DNA from: Ignatzschineria indica
Lineage (GTDB): Bacteria > Pseudomonadota > Gammaproteobacteria > Cardiobacteriales > Wohlfahrtiimonadaceae
NCBI RefSeq assembly: GCF_003121925.1
Contig: NZ_QEWR01000004.1
Location: forward strand, 124,001-188,000
DNA length: 64,000 nt
Direction: 5' to 3'
The notes beneath the pieces are model-generated. The model saw only the letters and a list, made by a program, of their open reading frames with translations. It was not told where the DNA came from and did no database searches. Positions 62,921-64,000 of the stretch are shown piece after piece (position 1 is the first letter of the stretch; each line of letters begins with the position of its first letter). Both the position numbers and the translations under genes were made by a program.

Positions 62921-64000
62921 TTAGAGTTGCAATTTAGAGATATCGGCCACTGTCTCAAAGTAATCACGAATCTCTGTCAGGAGCGCAATACGATTTTGAC
63001 GGACTTGAAGATCATCGGTCATCACCATGGTATCGGCAAAGAAGTTCGCAAGTGGCGTCGCTAAATTACTCAATGCTTGTAAAATCGCCTGATAATCACG
63101 CGCTGCTGAAAGTTTACCAATCTCCTCTTTAAGCGCTTGGCTTGCATTGTAGAGCACTTTTTCCGAATCATTCTCTAAAAGAGATGCGGAGACTGCCGGC
63201 AATGCCGCTTCAGACCTGTTATTCTCTAAAATATTGTGGATACGTTTATTGGTCTCGATCAGAGTTCCTGCTTCCGGCAATGCTTTAAATTTCGCAACTG
63301 CAAGGAGACGATGGTAGATATCGAGCGGATTGGTTAATTTCAATTCAGAGATCGACGCAAAGACATCGCTTGAAACACCAAGATCGGATGAGTAGGCACG
63401 CAGACGATCGAAGATATAGGTGAAGATGGTATCGACCGATTTTTCCGCCTCAATCTCCGCCGGCATTGTATCGGCACTAATTTTGATCAATTTTAAGAGA
63501 TCGAGATTGAGCTCCGCTTCGATCAACATACGCAATACCGCAAGGGCATTTCGGCGAAGACCATAAGGGTCACGCGAACCTGTTGGAATCTCATCAATCG
63601 AGAAGATCCCCACAATGGTATCTAAACGCTCGGCAAGACCTAAGGCTAATGCCTCTTTGCTCTCCGGGAGACGATCGCCGGCAAAGCGGGGCCAATAAAC
63701 CTGCTCAAGGCTATCTGCCACAATCGGATCTTCATTCTGATTGAGCGCATAGTAGCGCGCCATCGTTCCCTGTAATTCAGGGAATTCTTGAACCATATCA
63801 CTAATAAGATCTGCTTTATTAAGGCGTGCTGCACGGGAGACAAGTGTTGTATCGGCACCAATCTCTGCCGCAATCGCTTCACTCAAGGTGGCGACTCGGC
63901 GAATCTTATCCGCTTGAGATCCCAATTTTGTCTGGAAGACTACATTTTCAAGATCTGCTAAATAATCGCTTAAGGGCTTCTTCTTATCTTCATTCCAGAA
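62921..64000 (-). CDS. glyS: Glycyl-tRNA synthetase beta subunit (3' part)
   Basis: Incomplete: the frame stays open to the window edge, so the 5' half (about 330 codons) is outside. Visible: FWNEDKKKPLSDYL and VVFQTKLGSQADKIRRVA at its upstream end, then VQEFPELQGTMARYYAL (QGxMGxxYA-like signature), FSIDEIPTGSRDPYGLRRNALAVLRMLIE (near the C-terminal HD-type and anticodon-binding regions), and a terminal helix ending EIRDYFETVADIS. Class II heterotetrameric GlyRS, beta chain. glyQ is expected upstream, outside the window. Confidence 0.93.
   Translation of the reverse strand, partial: FWNEDKKKPLSDYLADLENVVFQTKLGSQADKIRRVATLSEAIAAEIGADTTLVSRAARLNKADLISDMVQEFPELQGTMARYYALNQNEDPIVADSLEQVYWPRFAGDRLPESKEALALGLAERLDTIVGIFSIDEIPTGSRDPYGLRRNALAVLRMLIEAELNLDLLKLIKISADTMPAEIEAEKSVDTIFTYIFDRLRAYSSDLGVSSDVFASISELKLTNPLDIYHRLLAVAKFKALPEAGTLIETNKRIHNILENNRSEAALPAVSASLLENDSEKVLYNASQALKEEIGKLSAARDYQAILQALSNLATPLANFFADTMVMTDDLQVRQNRIALLTEIRDYFETVADISKLQL

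Overview
The window looks like a chromosomal segment of a low-GC gammaproteobacterium. Reasons: the gene orders glyS-gmhB-plsC and rpsB-tsf, the ugpBAECQ and thiBPQ operons, a 14-gene nuo operon with separate nuoC and nuoD, and best family matches to proteobacterial proteins. A Cardiobacteriales-type genome such as Ignatzschineria or Wohlfahrtiimonas is my guess; nothing in the sequence proves it. No rRNA, tRNA, CRISPR array, transposase, integrase or phage gene was seen.

Layout. 0.6-4.1 kb: a HlyD-type adaptor and two ABC-2 permeases without an ATPase gene. 4.2-8.7 kb: a YehR-like lipoprotein, a stand-alone MnmC oxidase domain, an orphan PhnD-like binding protein and a glyoxalase II-like hydrolase. 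9-14.4 kb: the glycerol-3-phosphate/glycerophosphodiester uptake operon ugpBAECQ behind a good Pho-box promoter. 14.6-24.4 kb: a TauE/SafE-like membrane protein, a quinone oxidoreductase, ettA, a small CHCC zinc-finger gene, tsaB, proS, hemB and an M20 amidohydrolase. 24.6-39.1 kb: a complete respiratory complex I operon, nuoA to nuoN. 39.3-45.2 kb: mog, then a low-GC LacI regulator / iron alcohol dehydrogenase / lactonase island between two terminators, then tsf and rpsB. 45.6-51.9 kb: hemE, a NUDIX hydrolase, a receiver-only protein, and a three-gene membrane-bound sugar/polyol dehydrogenase (Tat small subunit, GMC flavoprotein, triheme cytochrome c). 52-55.7 kb: thiBPQ behind a TPP riboswitch. 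60.6-64 kb: rsmD, plsC, gmhB and the 3' part of glyS.

The least ordinary part is 55.8-60.6 kb. At least eleven full or partial copies of an interspersed, hairpin-forming repeat of up to about 175-190 bp, all in one orientation, separate small plus-strand cassettes: an orphan HTH antitoxin-like gene, a 62-codon ORF, a relBE-type toxin-antitoxin pair, a self-inhibited Fic protein and a 69-codon ORF. One hairpin of the repeat shows compensatory base changes between copies. The fic promoter has a palindrome filling its -35/-10 spacer, and the same promoter block exists as a second copy 1.2 kb upstream with no fic behind it.

Regulatory sites that can be read directly include the TPP riboswitch with its promoter, a Pho box ahead of ugpB, a perfect 18-bp palindrome immediately downstream of the -10 of the dehydrogenase/lactonase pair, a GC-rich discriminator at the rpsB promoter, and about ten intrinsic terminators.
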